From Candidatus Aenigmatarchaeota archaeon (GTDB taxonomy: Archaea; Aenigmatarchaeota; Aenigmatarchaeia; CG10238-14): a stretch of 48,791 nt of DNA. Position 1 is the stretch's first letter. Each line of letters opens with the position of its first letter. Shown piece after piece: positions 1 to 9,036 of this stretch. The notes beneath the pieces were generated by a model that had not been told where the DNA came from, searched no databases, and was given only the letters and a program-made list of their open reading frames with translations. Both the position numbers and the translations under genes were made by a program. The DNA lies in the NCBI GenBank assembly GCA_017610225.1, contig JAFCCM010000008.1, positions 1-48,791 of the forward strand, given 5' to 3'.

Positions 1-2783
1 TGACAGCCTGATCCACACATACTTATGTAATGATTTGGATAGTTAGTGTTCCATTCTGATTCAGTATAACTTTTACAGATTCTACGGAAATTCAGGCATG
101 TTGTTGTTGTGGTTACACCACCAGTGAAAATTTCTAATCTTGGTTGCATATCCTGATCAGAATAGTCACATGAATAGAATCTTTTATCATTGCTGGCTTG
201 AGCATCATACTGATGAACAAAAAATCCATAATTTGATGAAGGGTTGTCTAACCAATCTTGGACTATTGATGTTACATCCCATGAAAAATGATTATCATCA
301 CCTGGAACTATAGGATCACATTCATTTGGATCAGAACATATTGTTTGTGTATCAACATATGAAGATTCTCTGTCATTTGGTATATGGTTGCATCCTGCTG
401 TGGACCAGATAGTACTAGTCTTTGCATTGTTCCATGTTGCCTCATCATAATTCCAGTCTTTATTCATTTCATAAACTCCTACATAACCAGTGTCTTTAGA
501 ACCACTTCTTAACCACAAGGATAGATTAGCATAAGTTATTGTCGAGCCTTCATATTCACTTAAGTCTTGGAATTTGATTAGAGAATTTGTTACATCTTCA
601 TATCTTACAGACAAATACTCTTCACTGCCATAATTTACTGTAGGGTTTAATTTATCTATGTATGTGTCTTCACATGAGCTTGATGGTGGCGGTGTTGAAT
701 AAACACATCTTCCACCAGAACAATCCCAGTCTTGTCCATAATTTTTACAGTTGTATGTCTGGTCAGTCTCGTTTGCACAATAACCTGCATCAACAAGATA
801 TTCAAAAACATATTCACCGCAACTTGGATTAGTATAACTTGGATTAGTATCACATATTCCAGAAGCACAATCACCATCATTACCACAAGAACAACATTCC
901 CCAACATTTCCTCCATTATCTACACAAGTAGTTCCTGACCCACAGTTGCATCCATCTTCTCTACAATCAGGATTATCTTTTAGGCAATAATCTGTGGACA
1001 ATTCATTTTCACATTCTATTATGGTATGTTCTCCGTCATCGATACATCCTGTTTCATTCAAACATGTGCCTGTTGTCTTATAGTCTTCGCCGTCAGAATC
1101 TGTTCCTTGACAAGAACAAACTTCACAATTATTATTAGAATCACAAACAGGACCTAATTCAAATTGTGGAGATGAATATGTCCACAATGCTAATCGATAA
1201 CCAACACCTGGTACACCATCCCATAATGCTGCATATTTTAATGCCACAGTCTTTCCATAACAATCAACTGGTATTTGGGGAGTAGTCCAGTCACCTGAAA
1301 CTGAATTATATGGTGATAATACTGAGACTTGGTCTGTTATACCTGACATATCTCCTCCTGAATATTCTATCTTGCATACACCTGAATCATCTTCAGCATC
1401 TATTTGAAAATAATTTGCTTGTGAACATGTTGACTGACCGTTTAATACCCCAGACATATGTATAATTTCTCCCTGTTCACAAATATTTTCAGATCCACAG
1501 TTTGTTGTTATAGAAGGTTCAGAATTAAAATTACATTGTGGAATTGTTGTTGTAGAAACAGTAGTTGTAATTGGGCACGTAAAAGTTTCTTCTCTACAAT
1601 TATTTCCTTCATTGCTTTCGCTAACATCATTGTAATAATCAGCACATACTTGTATCACATCACTTGCTCCTGAACAAGACCAATCATGATTGGATGTTTC
1701 AGTTCTTGTCACGCCAGCTGATATAGGTGCGACCCATTCTCTTGATTTTAATGAATCATCGATATACGGCGCAGAGTAACTTGCTATAGCATTTCCACTA
1801 CCCTGATTTTTTATCTTGTATTTTATTTTATCCCCCTCAGTCCAAATATCTGTTATTATTAGATCTGGATATAAAATTGGTGTGGTTGTTGTAGTAGAAA
1901 CAGTAGTTGTAGTAGATACTGTTGTTGTAGTAGAAATAGTGGTTGTAATTGGAGGGGGTGCACATCCAGTAGATCCACATCTTCCCTCACAATCAGGTGA
2001 ACAAGACACTCTCTCCCAACACCTGCAATAAGTTTCTGAACATGAAGTATCAGTGAAAACCTGTATATTATAGTAACAATTATCATTATAACAACCATAT
2101 CCTGTAGTACCTAGATTGCTACATTCTTTATAAGTAAAAGCAGAACATTTTTGATTACATGTTGGGAGTGTAGTTGTTGTAGTAGTAATAGCTGGGACTA
2201 CTGATATAGATTTAGTGCAACTACCAGAACCATCATCACCTCGAAGAAAAACTTTCAATTGTCCAGATCCTAAAGTGTTTGCAGTAAATCTTAAATTCAG
2301 AGTACATAAACTACATCCACATCCATTACATGTATCTGATAGTCTAGATACACTTCCCAAATCTGAATAATAAGTATAGCATATTTTTCCGTCAGCGTCA
2401 CATGAAGTTGGTGGCTTACTATCTTGAAAACCAAAGTCCTGTGCAATATTTATTGTTTCGTCGTATGTATTTATTGTTGCAGAAAAATCTATTTGTTCAC
2501 CGATGTAAAATTGAGTTTTTGATACTGAAATAGAACAAGAAGCTGGTGTTGTTGAGCCAGTATCTCCACCGTCATCTCCATATGCTTCAACACAATAATT
2601 TTGGACACATATTAAACCTCCTCCACAATCTGGACAAGCACTACAGCATTCCATCCATTCTTCACCACAACAGGTAAATGGTCCACAACAATTAACTCTG
2701 GAAAAAGTAGACTTGATAAGAAAGGTAAATGTCATAAACATAATAACTAATATGAAGATTATTTTCTTTTTTGTTTCATTCAA
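1..2783 (-). CDS. large secreted Cys/Thr-rich surface protein, 3' end beyond window
   Basis: The minus-strand frame is open from a TTG at 2783 to the left edge (about 927 codons), so the C-terminus is missing. TTG is chosen because AGGTGAT lies 5 nt upstream and an in-frame TGA directly precedes it. After a Lys-rich start comes one hydrophobic segment (residues 8-25), then a Cys-rich module. Thr-rich linkers sit near residues 200, 280-300, 405-415 and 890. A CARDB-like segment starts near residue 304 with YPDLIITDI. A DNRLRE-like beta domain starts near 704 (DTYIDKLNP, later WNYDEATWNNA). A Cys-dense stretch lies around 530-700. It begins 5 nt after the stop of the 177-residue membrane protein, so the two are probably co-transcribed. 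A large, disulfide-rich adhesin or surface protein is the best reading; the ligand is unknown. Confidence 0.8.
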   Translation of the reverse strand, partial: MNETKKKIIFILVIMFMTFTFLIKSTFSRVNCCGPFTCCGEEWMECCSACPDCGGGLICVQNYCVEAYGDDGGDTGSTTPASCSISVSKTQFYIGEQIDFSATINTYDETINIAQDFGFQDSKPPTSCDADGKICYTYYSDLGSVSRLSDTCNGCGCSLCTLNLRFTANTLGSGQLKVFLRGDDGSGSCTKSISVVPAITTTTTTLPTCNQKCSAFTYKECSNLGTTGYGCYNDNCYYNIQVFTDTSCSETYCRCWERVSCSPDCEGRCGSTGCAPPPITTTISTTTTVSTTTTVSTTTTTPILYPDLIITDIWTEGDKIKYKIKNQGSGNAIASYSAPYIDDSLKSREWVAPISAGVTRTETSNHDWSCSGASDVIQVCADYYNDVSESNEGNNCREETFTCPITTTVSTTTIPQCNFNSEPSITTNCGSENICEQGEIIHMSGVLNGQSTCSQANYFQIDAEDDSGVCKIEYSGGDMSGITDQVSVLSPYNSVSGDWTTPQIPVDCYGKTVALKYAALWDGVPGVGYRLALWTYSSPQFELGPVCDSNNNCEVCSCQGTDSDGEDYKTTGTCLNETGCIDDGEHTIIECENELSTDYCLKDNPDCREDGCNCGSGTTCVDNGGNVGECCSCGNDGDCASGICDTNPSYTNPSCGEYVFEYLVDAGYCANETDQTYNCKNYGQDWDCSGGRCVYSTPPPSSSCEDTYIDKLNPTVNYGSEEYLSVRYEDVTNSLIKFQDLSEYEGSTITYANLSLWLRSGSKDTGYVGVYEMNKDWNYDEATWNNAKTSTIWSTAGCNHIPNDRESSYVDTQTICSDPNECDPIVPGDDNHFSWDVTSIVQDWLDNPSSNYGFFVHQYDAQASNDKRFYSCDYSDQDMQPRLEIFTGGVTTTTTCLNFRRICKSYTESEWNTNYPNHYISMCGSGC

Positions 2784-2788
2784 TCATA

Positions 2789-3322
2789 TCACCTTTCTAT
2801 AAAAAAGATTTCAATACACGAATCCATATTTTCAACTAAATTATTCTCATCTACTCCTTCTGGAGCTAATAATATCCTAAATAAAAATGGACTTTTTTCT
2901 ACTTTTCCTATAAATAAAGTATATAATTGTTTACTATTATTAAAAAAATTGTATGGATTTTCACAACTTACATAGAAATTTTTGTTATCTATCACAATTT
3001 TTTTGTCTGAAAATTCTTTATCAGGTTTTATGTTAGTATAGTGACATTCAACAGGATATTTTAACATATTCTTTTCATAATCATCTGTTATATTAACACT
3101 TAATGAAACAACATCTCCAATAGAAATATCTTTATCCGCACAATTGTCAAGGTTTTTATCTTTTCCACAACATAACGTATAATTCGATTTAGTATCAGAA
3201 TTAGCTATGCAATTATCAAAATTATATTCTAATACTAAACTATCGTTTTTTTCTTTTCTAACGAAAAATAATAAAATTCCAAATATACATAAAATAATTA
3301 ATGAGATAGATAACCATTTCAT
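2789..3322 (-). CDS. small membrane-anchored protein, unknown function
   Basis: A 177-residue protein with an N-terminal membrane anchor or signal segment (about residues 4-22, Ile/Leu/Phe-rich) followed by an extracytoplasmic region. That region has several Cys residues, including a CC pair, and potential N-glycosylation sites. I do not recognise the family. Its stop overlaps the Shine-Dalgarno of the large surface protein downstream, which suggests translational coupling. By position it may be an assembly partner or anchor for that protein, but nothing in the sequence shows this directly. Confidence 0.6.
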   Translation of the reverse strand: MKWLSISLIILCIFGILLFFVRKEKNDSLVLEYNFDNCIANSDTKSNYTLCCGKDKNLDNCADKDISIGDVVSLSVNITDDYEKNMLKYPVECHYTNIKPDKEFSDKKIVIDNKNFYVSCENPYNFFNNSKQLYTLFIGKVEKSPFLFRILLAPEGVDENNLVENMDSCIEIFFIER

Positions 3323-3370
3323 AATTTAATTTACATTTAGTTATAAATAAAGTTTTATAAGTCAATATTG

Positions 3371-5026
3371 TTAATCTAAGCGAACTAAATATCTATCAGG
3401 ACCTACAAAACATGGTCGTTGAACATCTCTTACAAACCCAAGGCTAGGTATCATAATGTTTCCATAAGACTTTACGAGTTCTGAAGTACGTAAATACCCA
3501 TCCGAATTCTCATCTGCCCCTGGAACTTTCCCATTCATTATATTATCTAAATGTATTGACAAAGATGGAGAATATGATGTAAATCCATCTGAAGAGGAAT
3601 ATATCACTGTTACATCTGGTCCAAATACTTTTCCTATACGTGTACCATTACATATTTCGTAAAAGACTATTTCTGGATCAAATCTAGGTAACCCCGATTC
3701 TATATCTGTAATTCTACTAGTATGTCCAGAATTAAAAATCAAACCTATATTTCTATCTGCTATTTGTTCAGGATTTTCCGTGTATACACTTGTTATACCT
3801 TTTTTAATAAAGGTTCTGGATAAATTTTCTGACATACGTCTAGCGAGGTTTACTCTTTCTAAACCTTCTGGGATAAGGATTACTATAACACTGGATGGTA
3901 CTTCATAAACCGATTCAGGGGTTTGACTTGCTTCTGGTATAGGAGTAGATGGAATAGATGTTGGAGTTGGTAAAGTATATTCCATATATTCCAAGACTTC
4001 AACCCCATCAACAGGAATAACAATTCCTTGCCCATCTCCAATATTATTAGGATCTTTAATCTGGGGATTTACCTTCTTCAATAATCCTAAATCCACATCA
4101 TAATTCCCAGCAATCCTTCCCAATGTCTCTCCACTTTCGACTTCATGAACAACAGGCCCGTACAAATTTCCTTCTGAATCTCTATACAAATTGAATGTAT
4201 ACGAACCAAGAGATCCTTCAACAGTAGCAATTCTTGAATTCAGTGTAGCAGTTAATCCATCCCTGGAGATAATCTCTGGGGAAGTATCACTCAAAGAACC
4301 GCTCAATCCTAACCCACCTAAAACTTCCAATACACCTTTTCCTTCGTAAAGAGCATATCCTAACCCCTCAACATAACTTCTTACATCAAGCGTTGGTATG
4401 GATGTTGGTGTGTTTGTAGGTGTTGGAGGCGCCGGATATTCTCCACCTCCGATTGGCAATATAAAATATTCCCCATTATAAACAATTATTGGAACTTGAT
4501 ATCCGTCTATTTGAACGAGATAAGCAGATTCAAAATTAATATTTGTAGTAGTTCTTCCATTTGAATCAACTTTCACTATCTCAAGATTATATGGTTCAGG
4601 TTCATTTGAAGTCAATATAGACAATGGACGATATTCTTTTATTCTAAGAAATGCATCCTCTTGATTAATTCTACCATCTCCATTAACATCATCTTCAATC
4701 TTTGTGAGGTATGTTAGTGCTGTTCTCATTAAATCTTCAGTAGGTTCGAGTGTAGCAGTTGCTGGAAGAGTTGAAGTTAGTGTAGATGTTTGAGTGATAG
4801 TAGGTGTAGCACTTGGCTGAACATAAGTAGGTGTTAGTATAGCTGTATTACTAGGTAAAACATGAGTATTGGTTGATTTTGGTGTTTGAAACTCTTGAAC
4901 TGTAGGAGTTCTTGTATTAAGTTCTTGATCTACTTCTTGTTGTGTAATTTGTCCACAACCACCACTAGCTATTCCTGCCAATAAACTAACTAATAAAGGA
5001 AGCCTTGACAGAAGTTTTCGTGCCAT
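3371..5026 (-). CDS. lipoprotein with dockerin-like, LysM and probable caspase-like parts
   Basis: 551 residues. The N-terminus is basic and hydrophobic and ends in a lipobox-like SGGC (Cys24). A Thr/Pro-rich spacer covers about 35-95. A Ca-binding dockerin-like loop is at 112-125 (DDVNGDGRINQEDAF). A second Pro/Thr spacer is at 198-212. A LysM-like repeat is at about 292-338 (HEVESGETLGRIAGNY). A third Pro/Thr spacer is at 351-375. The last part (378-540) looks like a caspase fold: a hydrophobic strand ending in NSGHTS (His435), then a strand ending in EICNG (Cys459), then VIYSSSDG, and an EF-hand-like DENSDGYLRTSEL. The His/Cys spacing fits the caspase-like dyad, but this is pattern recognition only. 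Promoter-like DNA upstream belongs to the repeat at 5056-5160. It probably acts outside the cell, membrane-anchored. Confidence 0.7.
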   Translation of the reverse strand: MARKLLSRLPLLVSLLAGIASGGCGQITQQEVDQELNTRTPTVQEFQTPKSTNTHVLPSNTAILTPTYVQPSATPTITQTSTLTSTLPATATLEPTEDLMRTALTYLTKIEDDVNGDGRINQEDAFLRIKEYRPLSILTSNEPEPYNLEIVKVDSNGRTTTNINFESAYLVQIDGYQVPIIVYNGEYFILPIGGGEYPAPPTPTNTPTSIPTLDVRSYVEGLGYALYEGKGVLEVLGGLGLSGSLSDTSPEIISRDGLTATLNSRIATVEGSLGSYTFNLYRDSEGNLYGPVVHEVESGETLGRIAGNYDVDLGLLKKVNPQIKDPNNIGDGQGIVIPVDGVEVLEYMEYTLPTPTSIPSTPIPEASQTPESVYEVPSSVIVILIPEGLERVNLARRMSENLSRTFIKKGITSVYTENPEQIADRNIGLIFNSGHTSRITDIESGLPRFDPEIVFYEICNGTRIGKVFGPDVTVIYSSSDGFTSYSPSLSIHLDNIMNGKVPGADENSDGYLRTSELVKSYGNIMIPSLGFVRDVQRPCFVGPDRYLVRLD

Positions 5027-5055
5027 AAGTTTTACCTAAGAACAACTTATAATGA

Positions 5056-5160
5056 TAAAACTTAAATACTTTTACTTTTTCAAACCAGATAAAACTAAGC
5101 AAATCTTACGACAAAAATGACGTATTTCTATGTTTTAGGGAAGGTGGTATATAAAGATTC
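5056..5160 (-). repeat. intergenic promoter/leader repeat, copy 1
   Basis: First of three related segments. It is alignable over its whole length with 7201-7306 and over its right two thirds with 6752-6815. Shared landmarks are TAAAACTTAAATACTT at one end, a central GACGTATT, and TATATAAAGATT at the other end. Read on the minus strand it carries an archaeal TATA-like CTTTATATACC at the distal end and AGTATTTAAG close to the lipoprotein start. It could therefore be a conserved promoter plus 5' leader of the gene ending at 5026. Confidence 0.75.
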
Positions 5161-5307
5161 TGTTGGGAATGGGTGGTATTGTTTCATTATCGTTCCACAG
5201 TTTATGAAGATATGATGATGAAATAATGTTCAGATGTAATTTATCATAATTCCTAAGCTTCTTTGAAATAGAAATCTTTAAATAGTTGTAAGTAAAGTAT
5301 TATACTT

Positions 5308-6699
5308 ATGATACAACAATTCATAGACAGGGAATCGGAACTAAGATTTTTAAAAGACAAATATTCAGAAGCTGATTCACAACTCATTATTTTGTATGGT
5401 AAAAGACGTGTTGGGAAAACAGAACTTATCAAAAATTTTATACAGAAAAGAGGGGGGACATACATTTTATGTACAAAAGACAGTTTAAAAGAAAATATAA
5501 AAGAAATGAAAAGAAAATTCAGTAAACTAACAGGAAAGGAATATTTCTTAAAACTTGATACAAACTCTTTTTTTGATCTTTTCAAATATTTAATAGAAGA
5601 AATAAAAGATAAAAGAGAAATAATCGTCCTAGATGAATTTCCTTACCTAATTGAGATGCAAAGGGGGATAGTTTCTGTTTTCCAAAAAATCTGGGATGAA
5701 CTGCTGAAAAATTCTAAAATATTTCTCATACTTTCTGGTTCAAGCATAGGAATGATGGAAACTGAAGTTCTTGATTACAAAAGCCCTTTATATGGCAGAA
5801 GAACAGGTGAATGGAAGCTTGAGCCACTCAAATTCAAAGATATAAAAGGTTTTTTCAAGAGACCTGATCTGGAGGAACTTGTTAAAATATGGTGTGTATG
5901 TGGTGGCACGCCTTTCTATTTAGATTTTCTTAACCCAAATCTCTCATTAGAACAAAACATAAAAGAAAAGGTTCTGAAAAAAGGCGAGGTTCTTTACAAT
6001 GAACCAAGAGTGTTATTAAAAGAAGAATTTAGGGAACCAAAAACTTATACTCTTATTTTAAAATATCTCTCTCTTGGATATAATTCGCAAGGAGAACTCT
6101 CCTCGGTGACAGGAATAGAAAAAGGCAACCTCTCAAAATATCTTTCTGTTCTTGAAGAAACCCGAATTGTAAAATATGTTCTTCCATTCGGTAAAAGAAA
6201 GAGGGGAATATATGTTATAAATGACCCATTTTTTAATTTCTGGTTTAGATTTGTTTATCCTAACCTTTCAGATCTGGAGATGGGACTTGTAAATGAGGTC
6301 TATTCAAGAATTTCTTCCCAATTAAACACACACTATGGTCATTTATTTGAAAATTTAATTCTTGAACAATTAAAACAAAAAATAATTCCAGTTGGGTTTC
6401 CCTTCACAGAGGTGAGAAGATGGTGGTATAAGGATAAAGAAATAGATGTAGTCGTCGTAAATGAACAAACCAAAAAAATTCTGTTTGGCGAGTGCAAATG
6501 GAAGACTAACGTAAACCCTAACAAAATTCTTAGAGAACTAAAAGAAAAAACCAGTTATGTCAAGTGGAATAATGATGAGAGAAAAGAGTATTATGCTATA
6601 TTCGCCAAGAGCTTCAGTAAGAAAATTAAAGAGAAGAATGTATTTTTGTTTGATTTAAAGGATATGGAAAAGGCTTTTAGAGAAAAGGGCGGAAAGTAG
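5308..6699 (+). CDS. archaeal AAA ATPase with DUF234 nuclease-like C-terminus
   Basis: 463 residues. The Walker A motif GKRRVGKT is at 31-38 and the Walker B EIIVLDEF near 104-111, typical of the Arch_ATPase family. A winged-helix-like region follows in the middle (about 235-290). The C-terminal DUF234 region has HYGHLFENLI followed by an EIDVVV...GECKW arrangement (about 378-398), which looks like a PD-(D/E)XK nuclease core. A TATA-like CTTTAAATAG lies about 25-30 bp before the ATG and there is no Shine-Dalgarno, so the transcript is probably leaderless. The family is common in archaea; its cellular role is unclear, and association with defence or mobile DNA has been suggested. It interrupts a minus-strand surface-protein block. 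Confidence 0.9.
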   Translation: MIQQFIDRESELRFLKDKYSEADSQLIILYGKRRVGKTELIKNFIQKRGGTYILCTKDSLKENIKEMKRKFSKLTGKEYFLKLDTNSFFDLFKYLIEEIKDKREIIVLDEFPYLIEMQRGIVSVFQKIWDELLKNSKIFLILSGSSIGMMETEVLDYKSPLYGRRTGEWKLEPLKFKDIKGFFKRPDLEELVKIWCVCGGTPFYLDFLNPNLSLEQNIKEKVLKKGEVLYNEPRVLLKEEFREPKTYTLILKYLSLGYNSQGELSSVTGIEKGNLSKYLSVLEETRIVKYVLPFGKRKRGIYVINDPFFNFWFRFVYPNLSDLEMGLVNEVYSRISSQLNTHYGHLFENLILEQLKQKIIPVGFPFTEVRRWWYKDKEIDVVVVNEQTKKILFGECKWKTNVNPNKILRELKEKTSYVKWNNDERKEYYAIFAKSFSKKIKEKNVFLFDLKDMEKAFREKGGK

Positions 6700-6751
6700 C
6701 AAGATGGCCATATTAAGTATTGTGAACCTTCTGGTGGGACAATTTTATTTT

Positions 6752-6815
6752 AAACAAATCCTGCGTAAAAAATGACGTATTCCTATATTTTGTTAAAGGT
6801 GGTATATAAAGATTT
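6752..6815 (-). repeat. intergenic promoter/leader repeat, copy 2 (short)
   Basis: About 64 bp matching the right part of copies 1 and 3: AAATCCTGCG, GACGTATTCCTATATTTT, AAAGGTGGTATATAAAGATT. It ends 3 bp before the stop codon of the small lipoprotein at 6818-7174. That gene is therefore bracketed by two copies in the same orientation. No gene lies on the minus strand beyond this copy, so any transcript from it would run into the end of the ATPase gene. Confidence 0.7.
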
Positions 6816-6817
6816 TT

Positions 6818-7174
6818 CTAACTAAGACCAGGTAGATAGGCAATATTTTTCTCAGGGTCTATAGGGATCATTATTCTTCCATCTAGATTAATTCCATTAA
6901 ATTCTCGAGAATATCTTCTATTATTTTCTATATAAATAAGAGTAATTTTCCCTAACTTTGCAGCTCCATCATAAGGTATCCTATATTTTTCAAGAAAATG
7001 GCGTAAAACATCCTCATTAATTTCATCATCATTTATTAAACCATCTGGAACAGGAGTTGGAGTATATCCACCTTTTGATACTAATTGTTCGTATTTTCTA
7101 GCACATGCATTTAAAAATAAATTCACAAGACTTATACCTGAATATATAAAAAGTTTCCTTCTCGTCAGACTCAT
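6818..7174 (-). CDS. short lipoprotein, truncated paralogue of the 551-residue lipoprotein
   Basis: 118 residues with a basic, hydrophobic N-terminus ending in the lipobox-like LNAC (Cys24). A short Thr/Pro spacer (TPTPVP) follows. The rest resembles residues 115-195 of the lipoprotein at 3371-5026: an INDDEINEDV helix like the dockerin-like part, then a beta segment in which LIYIENNRR and IMIPIDPEKNIAYLPG parallel EIVKVDSNGR and VPIIVYNGEYFILPIG. The LysM and caspase-like parts are absent. Its upstream DNA (7201-7306) matches that of the longer gene, so gene and promoter were probably duplicated together and the copy lost its 3' part. Function unknown. Confidence 0.65.
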   Translation of the reverse strand: MSLTRRKLFIYSGISLVNLFLNACARKYEQLVSKGGYTPTPVPDGLINDDEINEDVLRHFLEKYRIPYDGAAKLGKITLIYIENNRRYSREFNGINLDGRIMIPIDPEKNIAYLPGLS

Positions 7175-7200
7175 TTCTATCTAGATAAAACTACTAAGAG

Positions 7201-7306
7201 TAAAACTTAAATACTTATCATTTCTCAAACTACTCAAAACTAAGTAAATCCCGCGCCAAAAAACGACGTATTCCTATATTTTAGTAAAGGTTGTATATAA
7301 AGATTC
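7201..7306 (-). repeat. intergenic promoter/leader repeat, copy 3
   Basis: Full-length relative of the segment at 5056-5160. It has the same order of landmarks: TAAAACTTAAATACTT, then AAAACTAAG, then CGACGTATTCCTATATTTTAG, then TATATAAAGATTC. It lies just upstream of the minus-strand short lipoprotein, as copy 1 lies upstream of the long one, which supports a shared promoter/leader function. Confidence 0.75.
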
Positions 7307-7350
7307 AAAGGAAAAGAAGATTTCAATCACAAAAAATTAAAGAAAAACCT

Positions 7351-7626
7351 TTAACAGCTACTACATTCCCTGTTCTCATCTAAATGACTCAAACCCTCAG
7401 GACAACACTTTGGTTTTTCAACTACTGTTCCATCACAATAAGTGTCAATATAATTATATCCTTCCTTACAATAGTCTTCTCGGATAGAATAAAAGAAATT
7501 ATGGTCATTTACTTTATTATTATAAACAAAATTACCTAGAAACCCACCTATTACCAATGTTAGAAATAATCCGCTCAGAACTAGCAAATACAGATTTGGT
7601 GTTTTTTTATTCTTCTTTCGCTTCAT
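7351..7626 (-). CDS. small membrane-anchored Cys-rich protein, unknown
   Basis: 91 residues. It has a strongly basic N-terminus (KRKKNKK), one transmembrane segment at about 12-34, then a short outside domain with six Cys residues clustered in the last half (YCKEG, TYCDG, KCCPEG, ECSSC). The style matches the neighbouring secreted proteins. I do not recognise a family. It is probably an extracytoplasmic, disulfide-bonded protein; no function can be assigned. Confidence 0.55.
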   Translation of the reverse strand: MKRKKNKKTPNLYLLVLSGLFLTLVIGGFLGNFVYNNKVNDHNFFYSIREDYCKEGYNYIDTYCDGTVVEKPKCCPEGLSHLDENRECSSC

Positions 7627-7762
7627 AATTATTATTTGTATTCAGGGGTTTAATATAGATATCACAGGATATATTAATTTTATAGGATACAAATTCCATC
7701 TTTTCCGAGTAGGAAGTTTCGGGAAGTCTACTAGAGATTAACTTGTTGGGAAATTGAAAAAA

Positions 7763-9013
7763 ATGAATGTAATCATAGAGAAGAGTAATATTAAAGGAAA
7801 AATTACTGTTCCTTCATCAAAGAGTTATACCCACAGGGCTTTAATTTGTTCAGCATTGGCTCCCGGTAAGAGTAGGATAATTTCTCCATTAGATTGTGAT
7901 GATACTCAAATAACATTAGAGAATTTAAGAAAAATGGGTGTCAGAATAGATAAACATCCAAATTTTTGGGAAATTGAAAATAAACATATGAAATCTTCTA
8001 CTCATGAATTATTTTGTGGAAAATCTGGAACAACATTAAGATTTCTAACATCTGTTTGTTCATTATTTGATAAAAAAAGCAAACTCACTGGAGAAAAATC
8101 ACTAATGAGAAGACCGATGAAACCTCTAATGAATAGTTTGAGAGAACTGGGAGCTGATTCTTTTTATGATAATGATTCGATAATAGTCCAAGGTAGACTA
8201 AATGGTGGTAAGACAAGTATCTCAGGGAATATAAGTTCTCAATTTATTTCTGGACTTTTGTTGGTTTCACCTTTGGCTAGCAAAGATGTCAAAATTCAAG
8301 TAACAACCCAAGTAGAATCAAAACCATATATTTTAATGACAATAAAGACCCAAAGAGATTTTGGGGTTAAAGTAGAACATTCAATCAATTTAAGGAAGTT
8401 CCAAATAAGGAAACAAAATTATAAGTCAGTAGATTATAAAATTGAAGGGGATTGGTCTTCTGCATCTTATCTTTTGGCTGCTGGAATTCTATCTGGAAGT
8501 GTTGAAATAGATAATATTGAGTTGGAGAGTCTGCAAGGAGATAGGAAAATACTAGAAATTTTAAAAAAAATGGGAGCTGATATATTTGTAGAAAACGGAT
8601 TGGTTGGTGTTAAAAAATCTAAGTTAAGAGCAATTAATGTAAATCTTTCAGATTGTCCTGATTTGTTTCCTATAATTTGTGTTTTATGTTCAGTAGCAGA
8701 AGGTAGGAGTACAATTTCTGGTATAGATAGACTTCAGTTAAAAGAATCTGATAGAATAGATGCTATGAGGGAAGGTCTAGGTAAAATGGGTATAAACTTT
8801 ACCAAAAAACAGAATAGTGTTTTAATTGAAGGCTCAGAACCCAATGGAACCGTAATTTATCCTAAAAATGATCACAGAATAGCTATGGCATTTGGAATTT
8901 TGGGTTTAATTACAAAGGGGAAAACAATAATTAAAGATATGGAATGTGTTTCCAAGTCTTTTCCAGGCTTTTGGGAAAAATTAAAAAATATTGGTGGGAA
9001 TATAAAATATTAG
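7763..9013 (+). CDS. aroA: 3-phosphoshikimate 1-carboxyvinyltransferase (EPSP synthase)
   Basis: Joins shikimate-3-phosphate and phosphoenolpyruvate to give EPSP, the sixth step of the shikimate pathway. Family signatures are in order: KSYTHRALICSAL near the N-terminus, CGKSGTTLRFL, GEKSLMRRPM, SSQFISGLL, DWSSASYLLAAG, LKESDRIDAM and NDHRIAMAFGI near the end. The length of 416 residues is normal. The ATG at 7763 is preferred over an in-frame TTG at 7754 because the added codons bring no recognisable signal. It starts a plus-strand run: a radical SAM gene follows 23 bp later, then aroC. Confidence 0.95.
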   Translation: MNVIIEKSNIKGKITVPSSKSYTHRALICSALAPGKSRIISPLDCDDTQITLENLRKMGVRIDKHPNFWEIENKHMKSSTHELFCGKSGTTLRFLTSVCSLFDKKSKLTGEKSLMRRPMKPLMNSLRELGADSFYDNDSIIVQGRLNGGKTSISGNISSQFISGLLLVSPLASKDVKIQVTTQVESKPYILMTIKTQRDFGVKVEHSINLRKFQIRKQNYKSVDYKIEGDWSSASYLLAAGILSGSVEIDNIELESLQGDRKILEILKKMGADIFVENGLVGVKKSKLRAINVNLSDCPDLFPIICVLCSVAEGRSTISGIDRLQLKESDRIDAMREGLGKMGINFTKKQNSVLIEGSEPNGTVIYPKNDHRIAMAFGILGLITKGKTIIKDMECVSKSFPGFWEKLKNIGGNIKY

Positions 9014-9036
9014 ATTGATATAAAGACTATTATCTA

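Noticed and set aside
656..916. Minus-strand frame of 86 codons in the same region
   Set aside because: It overlaps the Cys-rich part of the large surface protein in another frame and has low-complexity hydrophobic content.
1816..2031. Plus-strand frame rich in Val repeats within the large surface gene
   Set aside because: It is the reverse complement of the poly-Thr linker codons of the minus-strand gene, whose domains and ribosome binding site explain the DNA.
5210..5240. C/D-box small RNA suggested by an ATGATGA sequence
   Set aside because: No D box (CTGA) is found at a suitable distance, and no internal C'/D' pair is visible.
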